Positions 1 to 11,414 of a DNA stretch of 64,000 nt are shown here, in pieces (the first letter of the stretch is position 1; each line of letters starts with the position of its first letter). The notes beneath the pieces were generated by a model. The model searched no databases, had not been told where the DNA came from, and was given only the letters and a program-made list of their open reading frames with translations. The stretch comes from Diphasiastrum complanatum. Taxonomy: Eukaryota; Streptophyta; Lycopodiopsida; Lycopodiales; Lycopodiaceae. The stretch is taken from contig CM055098.1 of the NCBI GenBank assembly GCA_029204225.1, positions 16,260,859-16,324,858 of the forward strand. Direction: 5' to 3'. The translations under genes and the position numbers were made by a program.

Positions 1-335
1 ATCACTCAACATGGCTAATTGAGTGATCAAAATCAATACATTATTGAGGTTAGTGCATTCAAATTACTTGATTTTCATCCGTTATTGATGGAACCAACCC
101 TTATCAAACAAGATAGCTTAAATTTGATGTTTGTTAATTGAGATGGCTCAAGTATGGCCCTTACTAGTTGAGCTTGTCCTAATCAAGTAATCGAAATCAA
201 ACCATTATTGAGTTTAGTGCATTTTAATAACTTGATTTTCATCCCTTATTGATGGAACCAACCCTTATCAAACAAGATAGCTTAAATTTGATGTATCTTA
301 ATTGAGATGGCTCAAGTATGGCCCTTATTAGTTGA
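1..335. repeat. 164-bp tandem duplication, two copies
   Basis: The block around 41-173 recurs at 205-335 with a constant offset of 164 bp. For example TTATTGAG is at 41 and 205, and GAACCAACCC is at 91 and 255. The copies differ by scattered substitutions. No reading frame is evident, and a partial further unit may lie to the left of the window. Confidence 0.8.
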
Positions 336-340
336 GAGTG

Positions 341-1239
341 ATCAAATGGAAGAATCTTGAGTTTAGGATGGTAGATACATCACCTCTCATTTTTATAACT
401 CAAGCTAGCTAGAATTTAATACATAACATGCAAGTTTGGAACATGCTTATTGACCGATATAGTTCAACCAAATATGCACATTTCTTTGTGAGTACTGAAC
501 CGTTTGAAGCCTGGTTTGGTGCTGCATGATTGTCTTGACGTGCAGTACCATATGGAATAGACGGCGAGAAAAATGAACTCTGTTCGGCGATATTGGACCA
601 CTTTTTAGGAATGTAAAAATGTAGTCAATTCATTGTGCCCATTCCTTCCGACACGAAGGGCGTTTTTAGGCTAATGACATCCGAATCGAACTGCAACTGG
701 TCCAGTTTTTGTAGCCACCTTCTATTTGAAGTTATGGGGGCTTTCGACTAGATCTGGCCAATTTTTGATCTGACATGCCTAACTTGCCAGTATTACTTTT
801 AGGGTTTCTGGCTCAGGTGAATGTTTTGTTGGTGTTGATTTAGAATGAATGAACAGGCCATAGGGGAAATGAAGGTCGTTGTCCCATCACCAACAGAAGG
901 AAAAACATGGTGAAACATGATAATGAATTTTGGATTACTTAGAGACCGAAGTAATATTGTAGTTTTGATATGTGTTGAGAATGAGTATCAGTGTAGGTGT
1001 CCTAGACAACCATAGAGAGAGATTTAAAAAATGATTAGGTGTCTGAGACAGCCATGCAATTCTTTGATACTGATATTCTAATATAAAAAAATGCTAAACG
1101 ATTAGGTGTCAAAGACAGCCATACATTTTTTCGTTCATGATACTTGTGGAAGAAGAGTGAGAGTCAATTAACATTCAACAAGAATGCAATGAGATAGAAT
1201 TGGTGGTTTTTATCTCTAAAATATTGGAAAACTCTTTTG
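341..1239. other. gene-free stretch with three short repeats
   Basis: No gene is recognised here. A short motif of the form AGGTGTC-N4-GAC(A)-GCCAT occurs three times, near 990, 1,040 and 1,100, in an AT-rich background. It may be transposon flank or subterminal repeat, but nothing in the sequence settles that. Confidence 0.4.
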
Positions 1240-1245
1240 ATTAAT

Positions 1246-1636
1246 CACCTACTTGATCCCATGCACATATTTAAAAATGCAGGTGAATCTATATGGAAAC
1301 ACTTGATTGGTGAAAAAGATACCATTGCTGCAAGGCACGATCTAAAAGACTCAAACACCAAAAGAGAATATTGGATAAAGGATGGTGAAGATCATGCTCC
1401 TTAGACAGTCACTAAGAAGGAGCTTCACCATGTGTCCTCCATTATTCATGACATTAGAACACCAACTGGTTTTGCCCATTCTAAAAGGGCATCATTCATA
1501 GTGGATGGAAAGTTGCAAGCCTCAAGTTTCATGATTGACTAAAGATGATTCAATTCATCTATCCATTGTCAATTCATGAGTGCTTGTCAAAAGATATTTG
1601 TGAGACCATATACAAACTACCAATTATTGTCAGGTA
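1246..1636 (+). pseudogene. tnp2-type (CACTA/En-Spm) transposase fragment
   Basis: This encodes an internal piece of a Tnp2-family transposase, the DDE-type enzyme of CACTA elements. It reads LLDPMHIFKNAGESIWKHL, then AARHDLKDSN, then a segment ending IIHDIRTPTG and a K/R-rich GKL motif. That is the order seen in the larger copy at 37.6-38.2 kb, where DPMHIF is followed by KSHD and a leucine-rich stretch. Damage: an in-frame TAG where a Trp is expected (near 1,404), a frameshift in the LKxHD motif (about 1,535), and a TGA just after. The fragment ends at a plausible splice donor (AG|GTATTT). There is no start codon, upstream domain or terminal inverted repeat, so it is a dead internal piece. 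Confidence 0.75.
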
Positions 1637-1721
1637 TTTACATTTACTTTGTGCATCTTTTATTTAATATTTATTGACTGGAAATTCAAATAGACATAAA
1701 ATGAATTGAATATATTGCAGA

Positions 1722-2480
1722 TGGATGTGTTCAAAAGAAATTCATGAGCTAGGACACATCATATCCCGGAATGAAATCGCTACTGATCTTGAAAAATTAA
1801 AAGTCATTATAGAGATGTCCATCCCTAGAACTGTCCGTGAGGTCCTGATCTTTATGGGTCATGCAAACTATTATCATTGTCACGTATGTGACTTTGTAGG
1901 GAATGCACGCTAGATGTACTGATTGACCATAGATCCTAAATGGGTAGAAGAGCATGGCCATGCATTTCAAGATCTCAAAACTGCTCTAGCAAGTGCTCCT
2001 ATTTTGCGAGCACCAGATTATTCCAAGGAATTCCACGTGCACACAGATGCTTCTCAGTATGTCATTGACACTACTTGACGCAACCAGGTGAGGATTCCAA
2101 GGATTATCCTATCTGATTCCTGAGTAGACAACTAATCCCAGCCAAGAGAAATTATACCATTACTGAGAGGGAAGCACTTGCAATGGTGTATGCGGTTCAA
2201 AAGTTTTGCCATTATCTTTTAGGCAAATCCTTTGTGTTTTACACTAGTCATCAGACATTATTATATCTTTTGAGTAAGACGTGCACCACTACTGGACAGA
2301 TAGCGTGCTGGTTGTTGTTACTCTGGAAACTTGAATTTCGAGTTGTTGTTAGAAGGGGTTCGCAACATTTTTTAGCTGATCATCTTTCACGAATCCCTAG
2401 CACGGACAAACCAACAAAAGGTGTTAATGACGACCTTCTTGATGCTATCTTGTTTCAAGTACACCCTCATTGTTGGACAA
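1722..2480 (+). pseudogene. gypsy-C reverse transcriptase end and RNase H (broken)
   Basis: This is the 3' part of a Ty3/gypsy pol gene. The RT thumb is read as ELGHIISRNEIATDLEKL and PRTVREVLIFMGHANYY. The RNase H start is AFQDLKTALASAPILRAPDYSKEFHVHTDAS, where the Asp is the conserved RNase H acidic residue. Later motifs are MVYAVQKFCHYLLGK and ADHLSRIPS. At least two frameshifts (about 2,075 and 2,165) and stop codons break it. It abuts the tnp2 fragment on the left with no LTR, and continues into the integrase at 2,490. The RT palm with the YxDD box is missing. Confidence 0.8.
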
Positions 2481-2489
2481 TTGTATAAA

Positions 2490-3690
2490 AAAGGGACGGA
2501 TGGAATTATTCGTAGATGTCTCATTGAGGGAGAAACGACCCCCATCATTTCCCTCACCCACGAAGGAAGTGCCGGAGGATGATTTTCATCAGACACAACA
2601 TCGCGGAAAATATTGTTGGCCGGATTCTGGTGGCCAACCTTATTTATGGATACACATCAATTTGTAATGGCATGCAATTTATGTCAACGCTCAAAATGAT
2701 CTCAATTCAAGGATTTCATGCCATTAGATCCCATACTGTCTGACCAAGCATTTTTCAAATGGGGAATTGACTATGTGGGACAAATTAGCCCGACTGCTAG
2801 ATTCACACAATCTCGATACATTATAGTAGCCACCGACTATTGCACCAAATGGGATGAAACTCATGCTCTTAAATTTGCAGATGCAAAATCCACTGCTAAA
2901 TTCCTTTATGAGCAGGTTATAGTACGTTTTGGGTGCCCATTAGAGATCGTTAGCGATAGGGAAACGCATTTCTTAAATGTTGTGATCGAACACTTACTAT
3001 CCAACTTCGTAGTGGTCCATAGGAAAAGTGCTCCTTATTACCCGTGTTGTAATGGCCAAGTTGAGTCAACGAATAAAATCTTATGCGAAATCCGTACTAA
3101 GACCATGGAGGCCAGTAGATCTGATTGAGAATTGAAATTACATGTCGCACTTTGGGCTTATCGCACAACCCCTAAGAAATCTACTGGATCTACCTCTGTT
3201 CAGTTGACTTATGGCCAAGAAGCAGCTATGCCAGTTGAATTTTATTTCCCATCCTTACGCCTGGCCTATGATCTGCAATTGGATTCTAAACAAATCTTAG
3301 CCAATCGCCTGTTTCATCTTGAAAAGCCTCTTGAAACCCGTATCATTAGTGTCCATGCACAACAGGTTCACAAATGTAGACAAAAAGATTGGCATGATCG
3401 TCTAATTAAGCCCAAGGAGTTTAAAGAGGGGGATAAGGTCCTCTTGTACCAAGCTAAGGCACATAAGAGGAAGTTGAAATTCACAGGGCAAGGGCAATAT
3501 TTGATTGACCAGATCATTTTGTCCAATTATGCATGCCTTAAAACACTTGATGGAATCCCCTTAGATTCCATAGTGAATGGAAGTTTTTCACTTCTTCCCT
3601 TTACCACGCATTGTGCGGACCAACTCAAGGTTGTATCTCTTTTTGAATGGATCAATGTCAGCTGTTTTAAACCAATGCACAGTTATGTCT
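2490..3690 (+). pseudogene. gypsy-C integrase, copy 1
   Basis: Ty3/gypsy integrase inserts retrotransposon cDNA into the genome. Visible parts are a damaged H2C2 zinc finger (2,545-2,700, ending CNLCQRSK), a core with the catalytic Asp in WGIDYVG, a second Asp in VSDRETHF, and the Glu in NGQVESTNK. A C-terminal region follows with KEGDKVLLYQAKAHKRKLKF. One in-frame TGA at 3,126-3,128 replaces the usual Trp codon in the SDWELK-type motif, and the zinc finger region has further stops. The copy at 20,347-21,424 carries the same TGA. Its 3' end meets the antisense DUF7869-like fragment at about 3,690. Confidence 0.85.
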
Positions 3691-5057
3691 TTAATCTTAG
3701 ATGTGATATCATCTCGATGAAGTAGGAGTACTTTTCCAATCCAAAAGTGGTGACCGAGATCATCATTTGTTGCCAGTGTAGCTACCAAAGTACCCTCTTG
3801 GATATCTTGCAGGTCACCCTTCCACATTTGGGCTAGTCTATCCCTCCTACTTGTTGACTGCCTTGCTCCAAGATACATCTCTCTGGTGTCGCTAACACAT
3901 TCATTTGTTATCTGTACCTGCTCTACTTCGGTATTACTTTGATGGACATGCCACAAAAAGTCAAATGGGAGTTCCCATTTGTCTCCTCAATATTACTTAA
4001 TATCACCATTTGGTCCTCATAAAATGTATCCCACCATTTCAAGTATCCTGTTCTCCCACATATTTTTTGCTTTCTCGATTATAAGTTTATGCTTTCCTCT
4101 ATGCACTTTCGATAATCAATAGGTCTTGTTTGTTTTTCAGCATCTTTAACTTCTTTGGCTAGTAACATAGGCATCTGCTTTGCGGACTTCATCTGAGCAA
4201 CTGGTACATGTATCAAGAATTTTAAACCATCTATTGGAAGCCATTGTTCAGATGTCGACAATTGTTTCTCATACATTAACAAAACCTCATTCTCCATAAT
4301 TTTTTAAGTAAGAAAGCAGTGCTGGTAGCTAATGTCATTTAACTTTTCCAAACATAGTTTTCTTGAAGACTTCAGAAACTCCTTGAAAGTCAATGGTCTC
4401 CTTGAGATGAAATATGCCTGGCTTAGGAGTGTAGGCTTCCTCTATGATGTATATCATTATAGGAAGTGTAAATGCATCTCACCACGATAAATTTTTAGAG
4501 AAAGTGCGGAACATTTGATCTATATGATCATGTGTGTGTCCAACCAATAGAAAATTAACCTTTACTTTTCTGAGAATGCCCTTCTCCACAAGCATATTCA
4601 AATAACCGAAGACCATTTGATTCTTATTCTCTCTTGCTATGTTGTCGAACTGAACATATAAAATAGTCGAAAACAATCCTCGCCATGAAGATAAAACATG
4701 ATGAATAATAGTCACGGTTAAGTTGGGATCATTATGCACGTTAGGATATGTGAAAAATACTCGGGGATGAACAATCTCATTGTATATCAAGCAACCGACC
4801 AAATGTGTTTGAATCATCATTTCTTCATGAACATCCTTTGGTAGCCGTGCGAAGTGAGGCAACTGTGTCTTTTTTTTTATCCATTCCGTCAATGACAATG
4901 TCAAAATACTTCTATGAAAACCCAAAGCATTTTTTACGATGATGCATTATTTTTTGACTTTCTGCTACTTGTTCCTCTCTATGATCATTCAAAACTGACT
5001 TCACAGCCACAACCTTCGTTAGATCCCTTAAGGCTTTTCTTTTCTTCAGATTGAGGA
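3672..5057 (-). pseudogene. DUF7869-like mobile-element protein, C-terminal part
   Basis: Read on the minus strand from 5,057, this fragment contains TQLPHFARLPKDVHEE, then VQFDNIARENKN, a leucine-rich stretch, and FLLVGHTHDHIDQMF. The order QxDN...ENKN...GHTHxxIDQ is what I know from proteins annotated with DUF7869, a poorly studied family often found in repeats. A C-terminal segment with HHFWIGKVL and ITVHWF follows. Several stops and frameshifts lie between 4,478 and 3,960, so it is dead. The first 270 bp match 24,49x-24,767 (+), where the N-terminal part survives. The last residues beyond about 3,690 are antisense gypsy-C sequence. Family assignment is from memory of motifs; the catalytic role is unknown. 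Confidence 0.6.
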
Positions 5058-5788
5058 GCTCACTGATGATATGAGGGGGCATTGATGGAGATCTCTTCAG
5101 GAAATCAAAGATGAGACCACCATTGTGTCGGTGCTTTCACGTGTAATCTCAAAGGAGCTCAGCATGGACGAAATGCACCTTGAGTTTAAGAAGTAAGTTA
5201 TTTTTTATATTTAGTTGTTTTATGTTTTTATTAGTATAATACTAGCTTTGCAAATCGATGTACTAGATTGAGTTGGTGATATTAACTTGATGTAGTGCAT
5301 CGAGTTGGTGCACCAATTGGTATACTAATACACTAACTCGATGCACTGCATCAAGTTAGTATCACCAACTCGATGCACGACATCGAGTTTCTGTTGCTCA
5401 CCATTTCAAATCATTATCTGTTTTTCTCATCACGTTATATCTGCAGTCACAAAGTGTTTATCCGAATTCAGGAGGTGATGATGAAGCGGCTGAACTGTTC
5501 TAGCTGGGATGAGGTCAAACAAAACTATCCGACTACCAACTCAACAAAAGTTCTGTCTAAATTCTTTTTGGCTTTCTAGAATTATAAGGTAAGAATGTAA
5601 AATAATATATTTATGTTTTGTTTTAAATCTTTATAATGCATTATTAAACCTATATATTTGCTATTGTGGTTTTACAACCAAAGAAAGCAAAGGCTGGAGA
5701 GGACTTGGATTGCCTTCCAAACTTTTTATCGCATATACAGAGGGCTAAAGAAGAACAACCAATGTCACTTGTCTTTTGGATCCGATGA
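5058..5788 (+). pseudogene. unrecognised three-exon coding fragment
   Basis: Three short coding stretches join in frame across good splice sites. Exon 1 ends at 5,192 before GTAAGT. Exon 2 is 5,447-5,588, after CTGCAG and before GTAAGA. Exon 3 starts about 5,684 and ends at a TGA at 5,786-5,788. Readable parts include IKDETTIVSVLSRVISKELS, IRIQEVMMKRLNCSSWDEVK, and KAKAGEDLDCLPNFLSHIQR. Phases agree at both junctions, which supports a real gene, but there are in-frame stops (TGA near 5,087; TAG near 5,578), so this copy is decayed. Intron 1 contains a palindromic repeat. I do not recognise the protein; it could belong to the neighbouring mobile element or be captured host sequence. Confidence 0.4.
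5245..5395. repeat. palindromic CTCGATGCA-type repeat array (small)
   Basis: Imperfect units built on the palindrome CTCGATGCACTGCATCGAG, each followed by AGTTGGTG or TTAGTAT-type spacers, occur about five times. The same unit forms the larger array at 23,030-23,430. Here it lies in intron 1 of the unidentified fragment and upstream of the minus-strand DUF7869-like piece. Confidence 0.7.
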
Positions 5789-6528
5789 GGACATAAATAC
5801 GTATCGGGTTGTTTGTTTTGATGTCTCCTAGTGTTAGTTTCCTTGTTTTGATTATTGCATTGGTAGGATGTATGCCTTGTTTAATTTCTAGTTTCTTGGT
5901 TTCATTTCCAATCGTGTTTTAGAGTCATTTCTGGTTTTTCGCAAGTAGATTTAGTACTTGGAGTTTGGTTCAGGTACTAGAATCAAGAATATGAGTGGCT
6001 GTGCTGAATGACATTTCTTGTTTCTGCTCATTGTGACTTACCTTGTAGTTAGTTGATCCATTGGTAAGTGCCTAGATCAAACTATCATTGCTCTAGAGAG
6101 TTTCTCTTGATCAAGGTCGATTTGACTCAACTGTTGCTTAAGTTTTGTCCTTTCCTCCTCAACTTCTTTGCTTAATTTCTTATGTCTTCTAGCTGCTTCG
6201 CCTGCTTTTGTAGATCTTTTTTGGCTGAACAACCAATGTAGGTGGTAGTTGGTCTCCGCAAGACAGTTGCAATGATATTTTAGCCGCTTCGGTAAGACTA
6301 TCAAAAATTGGAAATTTCTCAGAAGAACACTGAACGGATAGAAGGAAGCGAAAAAACTTTCATGAAGAAGACAATACTTGCAATGGCCATGGTAATTACC
6401 ATGAACTGTTGGACATGGCATCCTCAATCAAGACTACTTATAAATTGGAGCATTCAAGTTCGTTAAGCAGATGTCTTCATTTTTTAGGACAAAAATGTTT
6501 AACTAGAGGGAATGTCATGTACTTTTAG
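5789..6528. other. spacer without a recognised gene
   Basis: No family is recognised. A minus-strand open stretch at 6,077-6,427 ends in a charged, possibly coiled-coil segment (EAARRHKKLSKEVEEERTKL). It lacks support from neighbours or homologous copies, so I do not call it a gene. Confidence 0.4.
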
Positions 6529-7569
6529 TACATCAGTGCTTATCAACACATTATAGTATCTAGTGTAAGCCTTGTCAGGCCCAAAAGAAGCTACTAGCCT
6601 TAAGAAAAATGTGGTTTTCTCTTTAGGCCCTCCAAAGTACTTAAATAAGGATAATAGGCCAACAACAAGGGCCCAAGGTACACTTAATAAGACTTAACAA
6701 GAGGTAATTATACTTCAAGATAGTTAGTTACGTGAAGATCAGAGAGTTGAATTATGAATTAGATCTACCACCAACAACCCGTACGCATTGAGTGTTTCAT
6801 TTCTCTCTTGTAAAGAAATGTTAGGGAAAACCACATTTTCCCTAACATGAATTGTGACTAGGTCTCATGTGCCCAATCCACATGAATTCCACCCCATTTC
6901 GTATTGATTTCCTTCCATCTCTTTGATTCTAATGATGATTCCGTGAAGCTCTATTTGTGAATTGTGTTTTATGGCTATATCAACATGTCAAATGCTATGT
7001 CCTTCTCTTGATTGTGACTTTAGTTTCATAATTATTGCTATTTGAGTGGGCTTGGCACAATGACACTCTCTTATGATGTTCAGAGTAGGTTTCCATGGCA
7101 TGTGGTGTGAAAAGTCGAGAGAGATGTCGAGAAAATGTGAAGGGCGGGCTTTGCAATGTCTAAAAGGCTCACTTGCCATCGGAATTTAGGGGTCATCATC
7201 TAATATTCCCTATCCAATACATAAAGAGCATCTCTCAAAAATATGTCCTTGTATTTAGAGGAACACTTACATGTAACATGGAAGTATTAAGAGTGCAACT
7301 TTATGAATTCATAAAGTCCTCTTAGAGAGGTCGTGGAGAGAATTATGGGCCACAAAAAATGTTTCATCAACCATTTGGGCAGAGCATTAAGGCTAGAGCA
7401 AGGCAACACAAAAGCTTTATGTCATGTGAATTCCTCATAAAGGGCTTTACATCCCCTTAGGTGCTGCCCTCAGGCAACTGCCCTTTGAAGGCCTAGAGCC
7501 CCTTTAGAGTGTACTTAAGATTCCTATGAAGTTCTTGGGGATAGTTCCGAAGGTGGGGAAGGCCCCACC
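6529..7569. other. upstream flank of the ASR pseudogene
   Basis: No coding region is evident. The stretch is shared with 40,970-42,007 in the other arm, with indels (about 140 bp around 6,830-6,850 differs). It represents sequence upstream of the ASR gene. Motifs such as CCCTAACAT near 6,840 mark one edge of the indel. Confidence 0.5.
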
Positions 7570-8182
7570 CACCCTAATATATATAACCACTATGCCTCAA
7601 AACTGGAAAGGTCTCACCCCCAAAGTCAGAGCGCGTTCATCTTTTTATTATGTGCTGCTGCTCTCTGTCTTTTACTTCGAATCTGTCCATTCCTTCCTTC
7701 TTCAGACTTCGTCGTCTTCTTCTTCTTCTTCTATTCGCGTGACGGGCGGTACCGCATGGATGATCAATCCGAGAAGCAACAGCAACCGCCATGCCATATT
7801 TCCAAGGCCGCGTCCCATACTATCTTCTTCTTCTAATTCTCTACAACGTCGCAATATACTACGGAATCCGGATCACACCCAATACCAATATGTATATATA
7901 GGAACGTCTCCGATATTCCTCTCATCTCAACACACATTTCAATCAGCTTATTATAAGTCTCATCGCAAGCTGCTAACAAGATTGCCCACTATCTTGATCG
8001 TCTCGTCTGGGCTGACTCATTGTGTTTCTGATAGTTTCTATCAGCTACTATCTTTTTGTTAGGCATCTATGTTTGCTGGAGAGGCATGATTATATCCAGC
8101 AATTTGCTAAGAATATTGACCGCACTCATTTAATTTCTGTTGTGTGAACAGCACGAGAAACATGAAGCAAAGAAGCATCCGG
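7570..8182 (+). pseudogene. ASR (ABA/WDS) pseudogene, exon 1 deleted
   Basis: This is the partner of the intact ASR gene at 39,792-40,302. The promoter and leader region (7,570-8,053, with TATA-like runs at about 7,578 and 7,890) is preserved. A deletion at about 8,055 removes the leader end, all of exon 1 and the splice donor. The intron end and acceptor (CAG at 8,149-8,151) and the first 31 nt of exon 2 (8,152-8,182, coding [10 protein letters not shown]) remain. A second deletion at 8,182, with GA microhomology, removes the rest of exon 2 and the 3' flank. The open frame at 7,526-8,062 is leader sequence, not protein. No ASR product can be made. Confidence 0.85.
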
Positions 8183-8526
8183 AATCAATTGCATAGTAAA
8201 AGCTTTTATTGTTGTTCAAACTGTTTTTCTTCTACACAAAGTTGTTCAATTGATCACACTACATTATCTATCTATACACACATATATATATATAGATATA
8301 TATATATTTCAACATCTTTATAACACAGGCATGGACGCTTGTCTTCATCGGCCCTCTATTGCAATTAACACTAAATGCATGCTCACAACTTCTAGATTTA
8401 AAAAATCAAACTAATTTGCAATGAAAGCCCTTTGTTTGGCACTTTGCCTTCATTGTCCCTCTACTCAGATTACAACCTTGATCAAATGCACGTTCATAAG
8501 TTTTAGAATTAAAATCTCAAATCTGT
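8183..8526. other. ASR 3' flank with (AT) run
   Basis: No gene is seen. It corresponds to 39,214-39,545 in arm 2. An (AT)n-rich hairpin lies at 8,281-8,309. The right edge meets a truncated copia-2 LTR. Confidence 0.5.
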
Positions 8527-8793
8527 AGCAAATCCATGACTCATTTATGAGTTGGTCATAACAAAAACCCTAACATTAATGTGAACTAGATTCAATGTCT
8601 CCAACATTCAAATTTGAATCTACTAAACTCATGTACAACAATTTACCACATTTTTTAAAAGTGCTTATTCAAATGCTTTTAGACTAATATACCTTTAAAA
8701 AGTCAAACTCTAAGTCTAATATGAAAATTAGCCTCAATTGACAAATATACAAATATGACCAAAATAGCAAAACTAGTTGAAATTTCTCACACT
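8527..8793 (-). mobile_element. copia-2 LTR, truncated
   Basis: Read on the minus strand, this begins TGTGAGAAATTTCAACTAG right after the polypurine-like end of the copia-2 ORF. It is cut at about 8,527, inside a GGATCTGCTAC motif. The same LTR start occurs at 24,997 (+) and 38,933 (+). The truncation is identical in the other IR1 arm, so it predates the duplication. Confidence 0.65.
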
Positions 8794-9421
8794 CCCTCTT
8801 CAACTAGTTTTAGCATAGACTTTGAGAACACTCCACGTGAAGTCCTATGCTTCATTAACAAGTCTTTTCCCAACGCTTTTGTAAAGATATCAACTACACA
8901 TTCCTTTGAAGGAAAATGTTGAAGCTCCACCTCCTTTGCTATGACTTGCTCCCTCACAAAGTGATATGCTACCTCAATATGCTTGCTCCTAGCATGAAAG
9001 ATAGGATTGGTTGTCAACTTTTGGATTGATAGGTTGTCACAAAAGATGATTGAGCTCTTTGAAAAATCCAGCAAGTGAAGATCCTTGATCATCCTCTTGA
9101 TCCATGCCATCTCCTTTGTGCAATGTGTAAGTGCTTTGTACTCGACCTCACTAGATGACAATGAGATAGTGGCTTGTTTCTTTGACATCTATGATATAGT
9201 TCCATCACCTATGAAAATATAATGAGCACTTATGGATTTCCTATCCATTTTATCTCCAGCAAAGTCTGAATCTAAAAATCCAAACAAAGTAGGTGATGAT
9301 CCCTCATATAATATGCCAAAATCTCAAGTTCCCATGATGTAGTATCTCAAAACTTGTTTCCCTAGCTTCCAATGCTCTTCACTAGGATCTTGCATAAATT
9401 GGCTTCACCAACCTGTCGATG
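8787..9421 (-). pseudogene. copia-2 RNase H, C-terminal fragment (arm 1)
   Basis: This is the Ty1/copia RNase H at the end of pol. The conserved segments are LDSDFAGDKMDRKSISAHYI (normally DADWAGD...RRSTSGY), then KKQATISLSSSEVEYKALTH, CDNLS and ARSKHIEVAYHFVRE, ending in DIFTKAL. That is the family order up to the terminal stop at 8,787. The upstream part is broken by stops near 9,186 and 9,330. It abuts the tnp2 pseudogene at about 9,421 with no LTR, so most of pol is missing. The protein would degrade the RNA strand of the RNA/DNA hybrid. Confidence 0.8.
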
Positions 9422-11296
9422 AAATGTATCTTCATAAGAAAAGTAAACAACAATGACATACGCGTTAGTAAGATCATCATCTCGAATCATCCCAAGATAA
9501 AATGATGTGAGCCGCATTCACCGTACCTCACCAAACCACTGATTTTGTAGATTGCACTCCTTAACTCCTCTGTCAAGAGCCCTCTCAACACCAAGGGAAG
9601 CACAAACTGCATGCGCAAAAACAATTTGGTCATTGAGATACATATATGCACAATGAGGTCATCATGAAATTGCAAGACATGCTATAAAATGTAATCAACA
9701 ATGTTAAGGTGGAAGCAACGTCAAAAAACATGTCATGCCAACCTGTAAAAAATTATGCTAGTCACGAGACTTTAGTCTACTTAGCTTGTTATCCCTTGTG
9801 AAGGCACCTTTTAGGCATCACATGTGTTCTATCGGAGTGCGAAATGAGGCTATTGCCTTCTTTACAATCGTCTCTTCTCTCCTCGAGAAGATCCATGGGG
9901 CCTTTGGTAGGACAATTGATGTCCCCACCATTTGTGGCCATAAATTTTCCATTTCTTTTAAGTCATCTCGTGTGTCTTTTTTTATCTTTTGACCTGGTCA
10001 AGTGCCCCCAGATCATGCTCCCGACATTCTGGAATATGTGCATCGGGTCCAAAAGATGGTTTATCAACAATCCCCCCCCAATATGGGAGTTCATGAAATA
10101 TTGATAACCTCTTTATGTCAGGAGGGAGTCGCCCTAGATCTTGATTGGATCTCCAAATATGAAGCCAATCACTTTCCTACAATATTAACAAACAAGCACA
10201 CACATTTAATGCAGATTATCGTTAGAAGAAATATAAAAAGATTAACTATAAAATAAATAAATGACATGTACAGTAATTGACCCAAATATGTATTGTACCT
10301 TCATGGAATGAGGACGGTGACACATAGGGTGATTGAGTAGAAGGTATCGATTGTGGCCCTCATAAACCATCTTTTGTAGATGTTGTGATTGATGTGCTTG
10401 CAAATACTCGTCACAAATGGGGCATCCATTGTAGCCACTAGTCTGGAGTCCTACATTGAGACAAAAGAACCAACTTAATTGTGACTCTAATGTTCGAATT
10501 GAAAGAAAATTTGTGAATACACATAAAATTTAATATAATACCATGAATTGGACTAGCAAGGATATCTCACCTAAACATTCCCCATATCTAGGAAAGTTGT
10601 GCATCGTCCACATCAAGATCCCCTTTACTACAAAATCTCTTTGTCTCAGTGGTCTTGATATATCGCTCACTTGAACTCCTTGCCATAGAATCTTTAGCTC
10701 ATCTATCAAGGGAGCCATATAGACATCCATATTTTTTGCCTTGTATTTTCCCGGGATAAGAAGAGCAACCATTAGGTGCCCCTTCTTGATACTTAGCCAA
10801 GGCGGGGTGTTGTAATTTACAAGGACAACCAGCCAAGTGGACCATGCTATGGAGAGCAAACCAAATGGATTCACACCATCCATCGCCAACCCCAAATGCA
10901 AATGTCGAGGCTCATTCCTAAACTCATGCCAAGTAGCATACATGACTTCCATGTTGGAGGATCCTCATAGTATCATCCGATGAAACAATTGTTCGAATGC
11001 CATGTCACTGGCTCCACGATGGAATTACACTTAAACATGTGGTGTATCGTGGGTATGATGGGAAAATGTCTTACCACGTTGGTGGGTATGGTTCCTCCTT
11101 GTAAATCTTGTCTATAGCGGTGTTCCCCACAGCGTGGACATGTGCTTGCCTCCTCAAACTCACCTCGATATAAGATGCAATCATTGAGACCTGCATGAAT
11201 ACTCTTGTAATCCATGCCGACCATGCATAGCATTTTCTTGGCTTCTTGTTGAGATGCCACCATGGTGTTATTTGGAGGCAACATTTTTCTGAGCAA
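9422..11296 (-). pseudogene. tnp2-type transposase, arm 1 copy
   Basis: This is the mirror of the better-read copy at 36,449-38,325 (+). From 11,296 downward it shows NNTMVASQQEAKKML, NDCILYR, CPRCGEHRY, WSTWLVVLVNYNTPPW and LLIPGKYKAKNMDVYMAPLI, then later exons with CPICDEY, DPMHIF-like and PLVLRGLL segments. Tnp2 transposases move CACTA elements by a DDE mechanism. The coding parts are separated by introns with GT-AG ends. A frameshift between the CPRCG and LGLAMDGVNPFG segments and another at a run of eight C (about 10,072) break it. It is fused downstream to copia-2 RNase H, so the transposase C-terminus is lost. Confidence 0.8.
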
Positions 11297-11414
11297 ACTG
11301 TGACAAAATATTTATGTAATTAGTTATATATAGTTTCTCACAATGCATGAAAAAATAATATGAGATGAGAGGTTTTCTATAACACTGTGCCATTCACAGC
11401 GCATGATCACAAGG

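Noticed and set aside
3588-3690. C-terminal tail of the minus-strand DUF7869-like frame
   Set aside because: This part is antisense gypsy-C sequence, also present at 21,330-21,424. The open frame simply runs through the junction.
7526-8062. A 178-codon open frame rich in Ser
   Set aside because: It covers the promoter and leader of the ASR gene. The mirrored copy at 40,381-41,010 is broken into different frames, so it is not conserved as protein.
8281-8309. AT hairpin as a transcription terminator
   Set aside because: It is a simple (AT)n repeat; plant Pol II termination cannot be read from it.
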